Shown one piece after another: positions 1-8,080 of a stretch of DNA of 61,151 nt (positions are counted from its first letter, which is position 1; each line of letters begins with the position of its first letter). The stretch lies in contig CAYMCP010000008.1 in the NCBI GenBank assembly GCA_964388965.1, forward strand, positions 1-61,151, written 5' to 3'. Origin of the DNA: Albibeggiatoa sp964388965. Its GTDB lineage: Bacteria; Pseudomonadota; Gammaproteobacteria; Beggiatoales; Beggiatoaceae. Position numbers and translations under genes: made by a program. The notes below the pieces were generated by a model, which was not told the DNA's origin, searched no databases, and saw only the letters and a program-made list of their open reading frames with translations.

Positions 1-237
1 TTCTCGTGTTGCATGGGAATGCGTTCTTGAGCAAGTCGCAGTCAGTGCAATTTTCTCACACACAAATACAACAGTAGGGCAATACTAGATTAAATTTTGG
101 ACGTTGGCAAACTACGACGGAAGTTTATCGCAACAATGAGCAAAATAAATTTTGCCCGCCTATTGATGAAATAGTAGCCGTATAACCAATAAATACAGTA
201 AAATGATAATTCAAATCAATATTATTTTGGAGGAAGG

Positions 238-777
238 ATGAAATTTTGTAGCACTTGTGGTTCAGCAAGAATCGAATGGAAAGTGCCAGAAGGTGACAAT
301 ATGCCACGTTATGTATGCGCTGACTGTCAAACCATCCATTATCAAAATCCAAAAATTGTTACGGGTTGTTTGCCACAATGGGGCGATAAAATTTTATTAT
401 GCAAGCGAGCGATTGAGCCACGTTATGGTTTATGGACTTTGCCAGCAGGATTTATGGAAAATAATGAAACGATAGAACAAGCTGCAATGCGCGAAACATG
501 GGAAGAAGCACAGGCGAAAGTTGAAAATGTACAATTATACGTTATCATTAGTTTACCCTATATTAATCAAGTATATATGATGTTTAGGGCAACCATGTCT
601 ACACCAGAATTTAATCCGGGGGTGGAAAGTTTAGAAGTGGAATTATTTACCAAACAACAAATTCCTTGGAATGAGTTGGCATTTCCAGTGATCACAAAAA
701 CATTAGAATATTATTACACAGACCGAGAGCAAGGCGCATTTCCTTTGCATGTCAGCTCTGTTTTGCGTAAAGTGTAG
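238..777 (+). CDS. Zinc-ribbon Nudix hydrolase
   Basis: The 179-residue protein starts with a zinc-ribbon (C4, C7, C27, C30), followed by a Nudix fold. The Nudix box begins at G71 and keeps E77, R85, E86, E89 and E90, the metal-binding glutamates; the usual glycine near its end is Q92. Family members hydrolyse nucleoside diphosphate derivatives such as NADH or ADP-ribose; the exact substrate cannot be read from the sequence. A strong ribosome site (GGAGGA, 230-235) precedes the ATG. The gene lies 23 bp upstream of the DUF2066 gene on the same strand, so the two may be co-transcribed. Confidence 0.9.
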   Translation: MKFCSTCGSARIEWKVPEGDNMPRYVCADCQTIHYQNPKIVTGCLPQWGDKILLCKRAIEPRYGLWTLPAGFMENNETIEQAAMRETWEEAQAKVENVQLYVIISLPYINQVYMMFRATMSTPEFNPGVESLEVELFTKQQIPWNELAFPVITKTLEYYYTDREQGAFPLHVSSVLRKV

Positions 778-800
778 TGAATAACTAACAAAAGGTTAAT

Positions 801-1820
801 ATGATGAAGAAAATCATAATGATATTTTTATTTATCAGTTATCCGGCTTGGTGTGTGGATTTATATCAAGTACAAATTTCAGTGGCTGATACGACGGAGG
901 AGCAACGTTTACCTGCGCTTAACAAAGCTTTAGAACAAATTTTGATTAAATTGACGGGTGTGCGTCAAATTGAGCTAAGTGCTGAAATGACGGCTAATGT
1001 AGAGCAGTGGGCTGAACAATTTAGTTATCAATCAAAAAATAGTCTAGTATGGCTTGATGTTGCTTTTAATAAAACCGAAGTGGATAATTTAATTAAAAAA
1101 TTGGGGTTGGAAATATGGTCAGAATCCCGTCCAATTATTTTAGCTTGGATTGCGTACCAAAATGAAATTATTAATGAAACGCATCAAGTTAGTCGTATGC
1201 AAACTTTAAAAGATAAAGCAGAGCAATATGGAATAACAGTAATTTTTCCCATTTTCGATTTGTATGAACGCCGTCACTTTCCGCTGAAAAAAATTGAAAA
1301 CTACGAAGTCACAGAAATGCAGCAATTAGCAAAACGTTATGCGGTCGATACTGTATTGGTGGGATACGCTGTCGAATCACAAATTAATTGGTATTTATTC
1401 TATAATAGTGATAAAAAACAATGGAGTACAGAGCAACAACCGCTTAATAAATCATTAATATCAGGTATAGAGCAGGCGATTAATAATATTCTGCCTCAGT
1501 CCGTGCAAGATGCCAACGCGCAGACCGGCAAGAAAGCATCACCAAATAAAACAGGATCGTCAACGGAAAGTACAAATTTAACTCTGGAAATCGGAAATGT
1601 ATCCAGTCTAGCCATATACGCGAAAATTAATCATTATTTAAAGCAGTTGCCAGATGTGCAAAAATTGAAAGTAAAAAACACATCTTCTAGTCAATTGCAG
1701 CTTGAAATCACTGTTAAAACAACGGCTGCACGATTCGCACAAATCCTACAAGAAAGTCAGTTTATTTACATTCAATCGCAGACAGAGAATAGTATTGTAG
1801 GACGTTTTGAAGAAAATTAA
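801..1820 (+). CDS. DUF2066 domain-containing exported protein
   Basis: This 339-residue protein has a short N-terminal signal peptide (about residues 1-18, ending near AWC-V). The opening of the mature part, with 'ALNKALEQILIKLTG', is typical of DUF2066, a gammaproteobacterial envelope family of unknown function. A low-complexity Ser/Thr/Lys linker near residues 235-255 separates a conserved N-terminal part from a C-terminal beta-rich part. A second ATG directly follows the first, so the start may be one codon later. Its 3' end overlaps the convergent receiver gene by 4 bp. Confidence 0.8.
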   Translation: MMKKIIMIFLFISYPAWCVDLYQVQISVADTTEEQRLPALNKALEQILIKLTGVRQIELSAEMTANVEQWAEQFSYQSKNSLVWLDVAFNKTEVDNLIKKLGLEIWSESRPIILAWIAYQNEIINETHQVSRMQTLKDKAEQYGITVIFPIFDLYERRHFPLKKIENYEVTEMQQLAKRYAVDTVLVGYAVESQINWYLFYNSDKKQWSTEQQPLNKSLISGIEQAINNILPQSVQDANAQTGKKASPNKTGSSTESTNLTLEIGNVSSLAIYAKINHYLKQLPDVQKLKVKNTSSSQLQLEITVKTTAARFAQILQESQFIYIQSQTENSIVGRFEEN

Positions 1821-2194
1821 TTTGATATATTCCATTTTTCCAGGACTTCTTTGAGTGAGTCTATTTTAAATGGCTTAGAAATGTAATCATCCATTCCGCA
1901 ATCTAAACATTGTTGTTTATCTTCATGCGAGCTATGCGCGGTCATGGCGACAATTGGTACATGATTACCGGTTGTTTGTTCTAATTCACGAATTTTTTGT
2001 GTTGCTTGATAGCCGTCCATCACTGGCATTTCGCAATCCATGAATACCAAGCCGTAATTGCTATTTGCTGTTATTTTATCTAAGACTTCTTGTCCGTTGT
2101 CCGCGACTTCTACCTCAAAACCCAGTTTTTTCAGCATAGTAGCGGCAACTTTCTGATTAAAAGCATTATCTTCAGCGAGTAATAATGTAGACAT
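1817..2194 (-). CDS. Stand-alone CheY-like receiver domain
   Basis: This is a 125-residue single receiver domain. The acid pocket (E8, D9), phospho-acceptor D53 in 'FMDCEMPVMDG', T85 and K107 are all present, so it should be phosphorylatable. The sequence style ('LLAEDNAFNQKVAATM') resembles receivers at the C-terminus of hybrid histidine kinases rather than CheY itself. No kinase or output domain lies nearby, so it probably serves a phosphorelay encoded elsewhere. Its 3' end overlaps the convergent DUF2066 gene by 4 bp. Confidence 0.88.
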   Translation of the reverse strand: MSTLLLAEDNAFNQKVAATMLKKLGFEVEVADNGQEVLDKITANSNYGLVFMDCEMPVMDGYQATQKIRELEQTTGNHVPIVAMTAHSSHEDKQQCLDCGMDDYISKPFKIDSLKEVLEKWNISN

Positions 2195-2274
2195 AATATG
2201 TTAGTTCTCAGCAAGCTCTGTCGATTCAACTCATTATAGCGAGAGTTGGGATTGATTTAAATTAAAAAACTTCA

Positions 2275-3135
2275 TTAGTAGTCATCACCTAAACCACGAA
2301 CGTTTGCACCAATCGTATTTTCTAAGCGAAAGACCTCAATTTGGGCGAATGCAGTCAATTGTACCACTTGAATCAATGATTCTTTTGCTAATTCCAAAAT
2401 TGCAAGCAAAGTGACGACGACACCTGCCTTGCCCTCTTCTGGTGTAAATAGGCTTTCAAATTTTACTCTTTCCAGATGTTGTAAGTCGGCTAAAATTGTG
2501 GTCATGCGCTCGCGGACTGATAAAGGTTCACGAGTAACTTGATGCGATGAAAATAAGGCGGCGCGACTCATTACACCACGCATAGCATGTAAAATTGCAT
2601 TGAGTGGTATTTCTGGAATAATCAATTCTTCAATGAATTTAGGAGGTTCAACCGAAGCAGGCAAAATGTCACGCCCCACACAAGGTAAACCAATTAAAGT
2701 ATCTGCTGCTTGTTTAATTTGCGCATATTCTTCTAGTTGACGTACTAGCTCTGCGCGCGGGTCTTCTTGTACTAAATTGTCATCTTCATGTACTGGTAGT
2801 ATCATGCGGGATTTAATTTCAGTCAATACAGCCGCCATAACCAAATATTCCGCTGCTAAATCTAAATGTAACTCTTTCATCATTTTTACATATTCAAGAT
2901 ATTGGCGAGTAATAGAAGCAATTGGAATATCTAAAATATCAATATTTTGGTGTTGAATTAGATACAATAGTAAATCTAGCGGACCTTCAAAACTTTCTAA
3001 AAAAATTCTCAACGAATCGGGTGGAACGTACAAACCCTCTGGCAGCTCAACTAAAAATTGATTTTGAACTCGCGCAATCGGTTCGGATATTGTGACAGCA
3101 TTTTGTTCATTGGAAGGTGTTAAGGTTTGTTCCAT
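2275..3135 (-). CDS. scpA: Segregation and condensation protein A
   Basis: ScpA is the kleisin subunit that bridges SMC heads and ScpB in the bacterial condensin. The sequence carries the typical kleisin opening 'FEGPLDLLLYLIQHQNIDIL' and the helix around 'YLEYVKMMKELHLDLAAEYL'. The C-terminal winged helix is around 'VVVTLLAILELAKESLIQV'. I chose the ATG at 3135; an in-frame TTG three codons upstream (3144) is possible. scpB, which often follows directly, is not here; the next gene downstream is the lone receiver. Confidence 0.9.
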   Translation of the reverse strand: MEQTLTPSNEQNAVTISEPIARVQNQFLVELPEGLYVPPDSLRIFLESFEGPLDLLLYLIQHQNIDILDIPIASITRQYLEYVKMMKELHLDLAAEYLVMAAVLTEIKSRMILPVHEDDNLVQEDPRAELVRQLEEYAQIKQAADTLIGLPCVGRDILPASVEPPKFIEELIIPEIPLNAILHAMRGVMSRAALFSSHQVTREPLSVRERMTTILADLQHLERVKFESLFTPEEGKAGVVVTLLAILELAKESLIQVVQLTAFAQIEVFRLENTIGANVRGLGDDY

Positions 3136-3355
3136 TATCTTCAATAAAAGTAATCACTAAGCATTTGACGGGTTCGCATAAAAAAACCTTGAATAACAAA
3201 CTGTTGTTGCATTAGGGTTGTTTAAGTTCACAATTTGACCGCACCATAGTAGCACGTTTTGCCTTTGTTTTCGCATTCTGAGTAATTTGCCTATCGCCAA
3301 TTTGATTTTAGACAAGCATTCTCATACACTATCAAGTAATTTTACACAAAAACAG

Positions 3356-4342
3356 TCAGTTAGGTATAAAAGTGAAAGTAAATAATTTAAAATGTTCATA
3401 TAAATCTTTAGGGATTGATAATGGTGAAGCCTTATAAACTGCCTGAATAGCGGAATTATCAAAAGTAATACGACCACTACTTGTTATCACCCGCGCACTA
3501 ATCACATCGCCCTCATAAGTCAAATTAACCGAAATACGACAAGTCAAGTCTAAAGAAATATTACTTGGACGTGACCATTGTTCTTGCACCTGTTGGCGGA
3601 TGATAGCAGCAGTATACTCAATGCGTTGATCTTGAATTGCTTGACGTTTTTTCTCTAATTGGCGTTTTATTTCAGCCTCATGCGCCGCTTGACGTTGTTG
3701 AGCAATTTGTCGTTCGATTTCTGCTTGACGTTGTTGGGCAATTTGTCGTTCAATTTCTGCCTGACGTTGTTGGATAATTTGTCGTTCGATTTCTACTTGA
3801 CGTTGTTGGGCAATTTGTCGTTCAATTTCTGCCTGTCTAGCTGCGGCTTCCCGTTTAGCTTTCTGTTTAGCGATATTTGCCTCCTCCTTCTCGCGCTCCA
3901 AACGTTTCTGCTCTTCCTCTGACTTCCGTTTTAATTCTTCCTGCTTTTGACGTAATTTTGCTAAACGTTGTTTTTCTTCTAAACGCTGTTTTTTTAACGC
4001 TTCACGTTCTTGTTGCAATTTGTTCAATCGTTCACGCTCTAAAGCCTTTTCCTGCTCTAAACGCTGTTCCTCTTTTTTCAAATTAGCATAACGTATTGCA
4101 GCCAAACGCCGTTGTTCTATCCATTGTGCGTGCAATTCTGTCTGCAATGCCTCCGCTCTACTTACACCTAATTTTGCCAACAACCTCGATTCATCAATCG
4201 CAATAGCGTCTACAACTTCATACTGTTTAACGGTATCGACTTTAAAAATAGGTTGTTGCTGTGGTAGATTTAACAAAAGTGCTAAAGCTAAGGCAGCGTG
4301 GAGTAATATTGATGCTATTATCGCTAAGAAATTTTCGTACAT
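3356..4342 (-). CDS. TolA/TonB-like envelope-spanning protein
   Basis: The 328-residue protein has one N-terminal membrane segment (about residues 4-22, 'FLAIIASILLHAALALALLL'). A long highly charged helical rod rich in Glu, Arg, Lys and Gln follows. The C-terminal domain of about 90 residues resembles the TolA/TonB C-terminal fold ('DLTCRISVNLTYEGDV...ITSSGRITFDNSAIQAV'). This is the architecture of TolA, which links the inner membrane TolQR motor to Pal/TolB. TolQ, TolR, TolB and Pal are not in the window. The ORF is open 50 codons further upstream, but that part overlaps the preceding gene, so I start at the ATG at 4342. The rod contains four 12-residue repeats. Confidence 0.75.
   Translation of the reverse strand: MYENFLAIIASILLHAALALALLLNLPQQQPIFKVDTVKQYEVVDAIAIDESRLLAKLGVSRAEALQTELHAQWIEQRRLAAIRYANLKKEEQRLEQEKALERERLNKLQQEREALKKQRLEEKQRLAKLRQKQEELKRKSEEEQKRLEREKEEANIAKQKAKREAAARQAEIERQIAQQRQVEIERQIIQQRQAEIERQIAQQRQAEIERQIAQQRQAAHEAEIKRQLEKKRQAIQDQRIEYTAAIIRQQVQEQWSRPSNISLDLTCRISVNLTYEGDVISARVITSSGRITFDNSAIQAVYKASPLSIPKDLYEHFKLFTFTFIPN
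3690..3833 (-). repeat. Four tandem 36-bp repeats in the tolA-like gene
   Basis: Four consecutive 36-bp units encode variants of AEIERQIAQQRQ. They extend the coiled rod in steps of 12 residues. The units differ by only a few bases, which suggests recent duplication and possible copy-number variation between strains. Confidence 0.85.
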
Positions 4343-4368
4343 AATTTTTAGTAAATTTTTAAAGTAAA

Positions 4369-4746
4369 TCAATAAGAAATTGCATCGAATTGTTCCGATT
4401 GTACTTCTAGTAAAATATGATTTGGTAAACAAGCCGCAAAAGCACCACCAGATTGCTGCCACCCCGCATGAACACAATAATGTTTTTGGCAAGGAGAATT
4501 AACAAAACGAATTTTTCCCTGTTTGATTTCCAATTGACTGTACCCTAATTTTCCTTTGATAGATAATGTTTGTGTTTGATGTAAATTAACTTTTTGCACG
4601 CCAGAGGGTGAAGTAATTAAAACATAATCAGCGCGACTTTGTTGCCAATAATTAGCATATAACCAAATAATAATTAAAAATGCAATGATTAAAACAATCC
4701 AATCCATTGGTTTTAAATATTGTTTAAATTGTTGTAAAAAGTGCAT
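4369..4746 (-). CDS. NusG domain II-containing membrane-anchored protein
   Basis: The 125-residue protein has one N-terminal membrane segment (about residues 15-33) and an extracytoplasmic domain. That domain carries the pattern of NusG-domain-II proteins: 'NSPCQKHYCVHAGW', a glycine stretch, then 'ACLPNHILLEV', with three conserved cysteines. The family is unrelated in function to transcription factor NusG and often occurs next to redox or isoprenoid membrane genes. Here its stop lies 26 bp upstream of the tolA-like start on the same strand, so the two are probably co-transcribed. Its function is unknown. Confidence 0.75.
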   Translation of the reverse strand: MHFLQQFKQYLKPMDWIVLIIAFLIIIWLYANYWQQSRADYVLITSPSGVQKVNLHQTQTLSIKGKLGYSQLEIKQGKIRFVNSPCQKHYCVHAGWQQSGGAFAACLPNHILLEVQSEQFDAISY

Positions 4747-4866
4747 AGCTAAAGCCTATTTTTCCAAAACATCGTAGCAAAATATAACACATCTAGTGAA
4801 CCAAAAAAATTATTCCATAAAAAACTCATATTTCCCTCTAAATAAAAATTATGATTTTGGTTAGAA

Positions 4867-4872
4867 TATAAT
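4867..4872 (+). promoter_or_regulatory. Candidate -10 box upstream of tkt
   Basis: A perfect TATAAT hexamer lies about 100 bp before the tkt start in a 228-bp intergenic region. I see no good -35 hexamer at the expected distance, so this is only a candidate. Confidence 0.3.
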
Positions 4873-4974
4873 GATATATTGATGCGTTACGTGTTTTAAG
4901 CGAAAATACAACTCACAAATGCAACAAGAATTTAACCAAGTTTTTTAAATTAAACCAATGAAGGAGGAAGTTAT

Positions 4975-6960
4975 ATGCCTACACGTCGTGAATTAGCCAA
5001 TGCGATTCGAGCTTTAAGTATGGATGCGGTACAAAAAGCTAAATCTGGTCATCCGGGTGCCCCAATGGGTATGGCGGATATTGCTGAAGTATTGTGGAAT
5101 GATTACATGCACCACAATCCAACTAACCCAAATTGGGCAAATCGTGACCGCTTCATCATGTCAAATGGGCATGGTTCGATGATGGTGTATTCTCTGTTAC
5201 ACCTCACTGGCTATGATTTGTCGATTGAAGATATTAAACAATTCCGTCAATTACATTCAAAAACGCCCGGTCATCCTGAGTATGGCTATGCACCGGGTGT
5301 TGAAACGACTACAGGTCCACTAGGTCAAGGTATTAGTAACGGCGTAGGGATGGCGATTGCGGAAAAAACGTTAGCAGCGCAATTTAACAAACCCGGACAT
5401 GAGATTATTAATCACAATACTTATGTATTTTTAGGCGATGGCTGCTTGATGGAAGGTATCTCGCATGAAGCCTGTGCGTTGGCGGGTACGCTGAAATTAG
5501 GTAAATTAGTTGCGTTTTATGATGACAACGGTATTTCTATTGATGGCGAAGTCGAAGGCTGGTTTACTGACGACACCCCAGCACGTTTTGAAGCTTATGG
5601 CTGGCATGTGATGCGTAATGTGGACGGTCATGACCCAGACGCGATTAAAGCTGCGATTGAGCAAGCTCGAAGCGTGAGTGATAAACCCTCTATTATTTGT
5701 TGTAAAACCATCATTGGATGGGGTTCACCGAATAAAGAAGGTAAAGAAGAATGTCATGGTGCCCCATTAGGCGATGATGAAATTGCATTAACTCGTGAGC
5801 GTATTGGTTGGACGCATGAGCCGTTTATGATCCCTGATGAGATTTATGCAGGTTGGTCTGCTAAAGACAAAGGTGCAAGTGCTGAATCAGATTGGAACAG
5901 TAAATTTGACGCATATAAAGCAGCATTCCCTACGGAAGGAGCTGAGTTAGAACGTCGTTTAAATGGCGAATTACCAACAGATTTTGTGGAAAAAGCGAAT
6001 ACATTTATTTCTGATGTCAGCGCGAAAGCAGAAACGATTGCATCACGTAAAGCCTCACAAAATACGCTAAATGGTTATGGTCCAGCGTTGCCAGAATTAT
6101 TGGGTGGTTCTGCGGATTTGGCAGGTTCAAACTTGACTTTATGGTCTGGTTGCAAAGGTATTCAAGAAGATGCGGCAGGCAATTACATATTCTACGGTGT
6201 ACGTGAATTTGGTATGTCCGCCATCATGAACGGTATTGCATTACATGGTGGTTTCATTCCTTATGGCGCGACTTTCTTGATGTTCTCGGAATATGCACGT
6301 AATGCGTTGCGTATGGCGGCATTGATGAAAATCCAATCTATTTTTGTTTATACGCATGACTCAATCGGTTTAGGCGAGGACGGACCAACTCATCAACCTG
6401 TAGAGCAAATTGCTACAATGCGTTTAATTCCAAATATGCAAACTTGGAGACCATGCGATGCGGTAGAATCTGCGGTTGCGTGGAAAATGGCGATTATGCG
6501 TAAAGATGGACCTAGCTCATTAGTATTTTCACGTCAAAATTTAGCGCATCAAAGCCGCGATACAGCCCAAATCGAAGCGATTGAAAAAGGTGGATACGTT
6601 TTAAAAGATTGCGACGGTACACCCGATGCGATCATCATTGCTACAGGTTCAGAAGTTGGTTTAGCGACGGATGCTGCTGCACAATTAAGTAGTAAAAAAA
6701 TTCGTGTCGTGTCTATGCCTTGCGTTGACGTATTTGAAACCCAAGACGCGGCTTATCGTGAATCAGTCTTACCTAGCAGCGTTAAATCTCGCGTTGTAGT
6801 TGAAGCGGGTTCAACTGGTTTGTGGTACAAATATGTTGGTTTTGAAGGTCAGATTGTAGGTATTGACCGTTTTGGTGAATCAGCTCCAGCAGGTGATTTA
6901 TTTAAAGAATTTGGCTTCACAGTAGAAAATGTCGTGAAAGCAGTTGAAGCGGTGATGTAA
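4975..6960 (+). CDS. tkt: Transketolase
   Basis: Transketolase moves two-carbon ketol units between sugar phosphates, in the pentose phosphate pathway and, in autotrophs, the Calvin cycle. The 661-residue length is standard. H26 ('KSGHPGAP'), H66 ('NGHGSM') and the thiamine-diphosphate motif from GDG (154-156) to N185 are present. The central 'GVREFGMSAIMNGIALHGG' and 'HDSIGLGEDGPTHQPVEQ' segments are diagnostic. A very strong ribosome site (AAGGAGGAAG, just upstream) fits high expression. A rho-independent terminator follows directly. No other Calvin-cycle gene is adjacent, so the pathway context stays open. Confidence 0.97.
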   Translation: MPTRRELANAIRALSMDAVQKAKSGHPGAPMGMADIAEVLWNDYMHHNPTNPNWANRDRFIMSNGHGSMMVYSLLHLTGYDLSIEDIKQFRQLHSKTPGHPEYGYAPGVETTTGPLGQGISNGVGMAIAEKTLAAQFNKPGHEIINHNTYVFLGDGCLMEGISHEACALAGTLKLGKLVAFYDDNGISIDGEVEGWFTDDTPARFEAYGWHVMRNVDGHDPDAIKAAIEQARSVSDKPSIICCKTIIGWGSPNKEGKEECHGAPLGDDEIALTRERIGWTHEPFMIPDEIYAGWSAKDKGASAESDWNSKFDAYKAAFPTEGAELERRLNGELPTDFVEKANTFISDVSAKAETIASRKASQNTLNGYGPALPELLGGSADLAGSNLTLWSGCKGIQEDAAGNYIFYGVREFGMSAIMNGIALHGGFIPYGATFLMFSEYARNALRMAALMKIQSIFVYTHDSIGLGEDGPTHQPVEQIATMRLIPNMQTWRPCDAVESAVAWKMAIMRKDGPSSLVFSRQNLAHQSRDTAQIEAIEKGGYVLKDCDGTPDAIIIATGSEVGLATDAAAQLSSKKIRVVSMPCVDVFETQDAAYRESVLPSSVKSRVVVEAGSTGLWYKYVGFEGQIVGIDRFGESAPAGDLFKEFGFTVENVVKAVEAVM

Positions 6961-6978
6961 TTTTAGTCTAAATAGAAC

Positions 6979-7013
6979 GACTGCTAATTTTTTTATGGAT
7001 TGGCAGTCTTTTT
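6979..7013 (+). terminator. Rho-independent terminator of tkt
   Basis: A 10-bp stem (GACTGCTAAT paired with ATTGGCAGTC, one T-G wobble) with a 10-nt loop is followed by five T residues. It lies 18 bp after the tkt stop codon. Confidence 0.85.
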
Positions 7014-7020
7014 CCCTACA

Positions 7021-7062
7021 GTAGAGCGTCTTGATTGCATTCCGACGGAAAGCACTGCAACA
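7021..7062 (+). repeat. Degenerate REP-like repeat copy
   Basis: The segment with 'AGAGCGTCTTGATTGCATT' and 'CGACGGAAAG' aligns with the better-preserved copy at 7869-7915, but its hairpin is eroded. It lies between the tkt terminator and the ppa promoter region. Confidence 0.5.
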
Positions 7063-7138
7063 AAAAATAGGAGAAAAGACAAGAAAACTCACAATTGCTT
7101 TTCATACTCATCCCATACTAGTTTAAGGCAGTTTAGGG

Positions 7139-7144
7139 TATAAT
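7139..7144 (+). promoter_or_regulatory. Candidate -10 box of ppa
   Basis: A TATAAT hexamer lies about 40 bp upstream of the ppa start. No clear -35 hexamer is visible. Confidence 0.35.
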
Positions 7145-7182
7145 GATGCCCTGTTTTTTTAATATTTTTACTGGAAATTTAT

Positions 7183-7731
7183 ATGAATTTAGATAAAGTT
7201 GCGCCGGGCAAAAAGATACCTGATGAAGTGAATGTTATTATTGAAATTCCCGCACACAGTGATCCCGTGAAATATGAGGTTGACAAGGAAACTGGTGCAA
7301 TGTTTGTTGATCGCTTCATGAACGTTGCAATGCACTATCCTTGTAACTATGGTTACGTTCCTCACACCTTGTCGGAAGATGGTGATCCCGTTGACGTGTT
7401 GGTGATCACGCCGATTCCAGTCATTAGTGGAGCTGTTATTCAATGTCGTCCGTTAGCATTACTACGCATGGAAGATGAGTCTGGACCTGATGCAAAAGTA
7501 TTAGCCGTGCCTATTGATAGCCTATCTACCTTATATCGCCAAACTTGTGATATTGAAGATGTTCGTCCTGAATTACTCAATCAAATTGCGCACTTCTTTG
7601 AACATTATAAAGATTTGGAAAATAATAAATGGGTGAAAGTGACTGGTTGGGAAGACGCAGACGAGGCAAAAAAAGAAATTATGGATTCAGTTGATCGTTT
7701 CAACAACGCGAAAGATAAACCATATTTTTAA
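7183..7731 (+). CDS. ppa: Soluble inorganic pyrophosphatase (family I)
   Basis: This enzyme hydrolyses pyrophosphate to two phosphates and so drives nucleotide-consuming biosynthesis forward. The family I signature is present as 'EDGDPVDVLV', giving the metal-binding aspartates D66, D68 and D71. The active-site tyrosines and lysines around 'HYPCNYGYVPHTL' are present as well. At 182 residues it has the usual length of the bacterial hexameric enzyme. It stands alone as a monocistronic gene between two repeat-bearing intergenic regions. Confidence 0.97.
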   Translation: MNLDKVAPGKKIPDEVNVIIEIPAHSDPVKYEVDKETGAMFVDRFMNVAMHYPCNYGYVPHTLSEDGDPVDVLVITPIPVISGAVIQCRPLALLRMEDESGPDAKVLAVPIDSLSTLYRQTCDIEDVRPELLNQIAHFFEHYKDLENNKWVKVTGWEDADEAKKEIMDSVDRFNNAKDKPYF

Positions 7732-7868
7732 CGAGACACTTGCATTGGGCAGAGTTACAAGAGGTGATCTATATTTTAACCTATTGGCTTTTAAGTATAT
7801 TTTCAATAATGAGAATTACCGATATAGAACTCATTTAATATCTGCTGTTTTAATCTTTTTGTGATTAA

Positions 7869-8000
7869 GACGCAGAGCGTCTTGACTGCATTACAACGGA
7901 GACCGTTGTAACAAGATGTTAGTAAAAATTAATAATTTTCATCTGGTTACTACGCTCAGCGCAGTAACCCAGCCTTGACGCTCTGCGTCATGACTAACAT
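7869..8000. repeat. Composite REP-like palindromic cluster
   Basis: The 330-bp gap between ppa and murE holds nested palindromes: GACGCAGAGCGTC (7869-7881) and its exact reverse complement (7977-7989), a hairpin with 9-bp arms (7891-7911), a hairpin with 11-bp arms around TCA (7945-7969, one mismatch), and the 8-base inverted pair ATGTTAGT/ACTAACAT (7916-7923, 7993-8000). Two inverted REP-like units in this order resemble BIME-type mosaics. Related copies lie at 7021, 29289 and 41728. It sits in the 3' region between a plus-strand and a minus-strand gene and could act as a bidirectional terminator. Confidence 0.75.
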
Positions 8001-8043
8001 TTCAAATCGTTATTTTTTTAAATGTCAAACCAGCTCTATATCA

Positions 8044-8080
8044 AACCCCGCAACCTGAACTCTACCCAATGTGAGTCATA
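8044..8080 (-). repeat. Dispersed ~38-bp repeat, copy 1 (overlaps murE 3' end)
   Basis: This stretch matches 43617-43654, sharing AACCCC, CAACCTGAA and CCAATGTGAGT in the same order and spacing, with a one-base indel. It encodes the last codons and the stop of murE, so the repeat supplies the end of the protein. Confidence 0.65.

Noticed and set aside
2..88. Open frame at the window edge (ending ...SHTNTTVGQY, TAG)
   Set aside because: It is only 28 codons, truncated by the window, with no recognisable family. The first 30 bp also resemble a degenerate tail of the REP-like repeat, so a real gene end cannot be supported.
3659..3922. 87-codon Leu/Phe-rich plus-strand frame
   Set aside because: It is the antisense of the TolA repeat region; the apparent repeats are those of the real gene.
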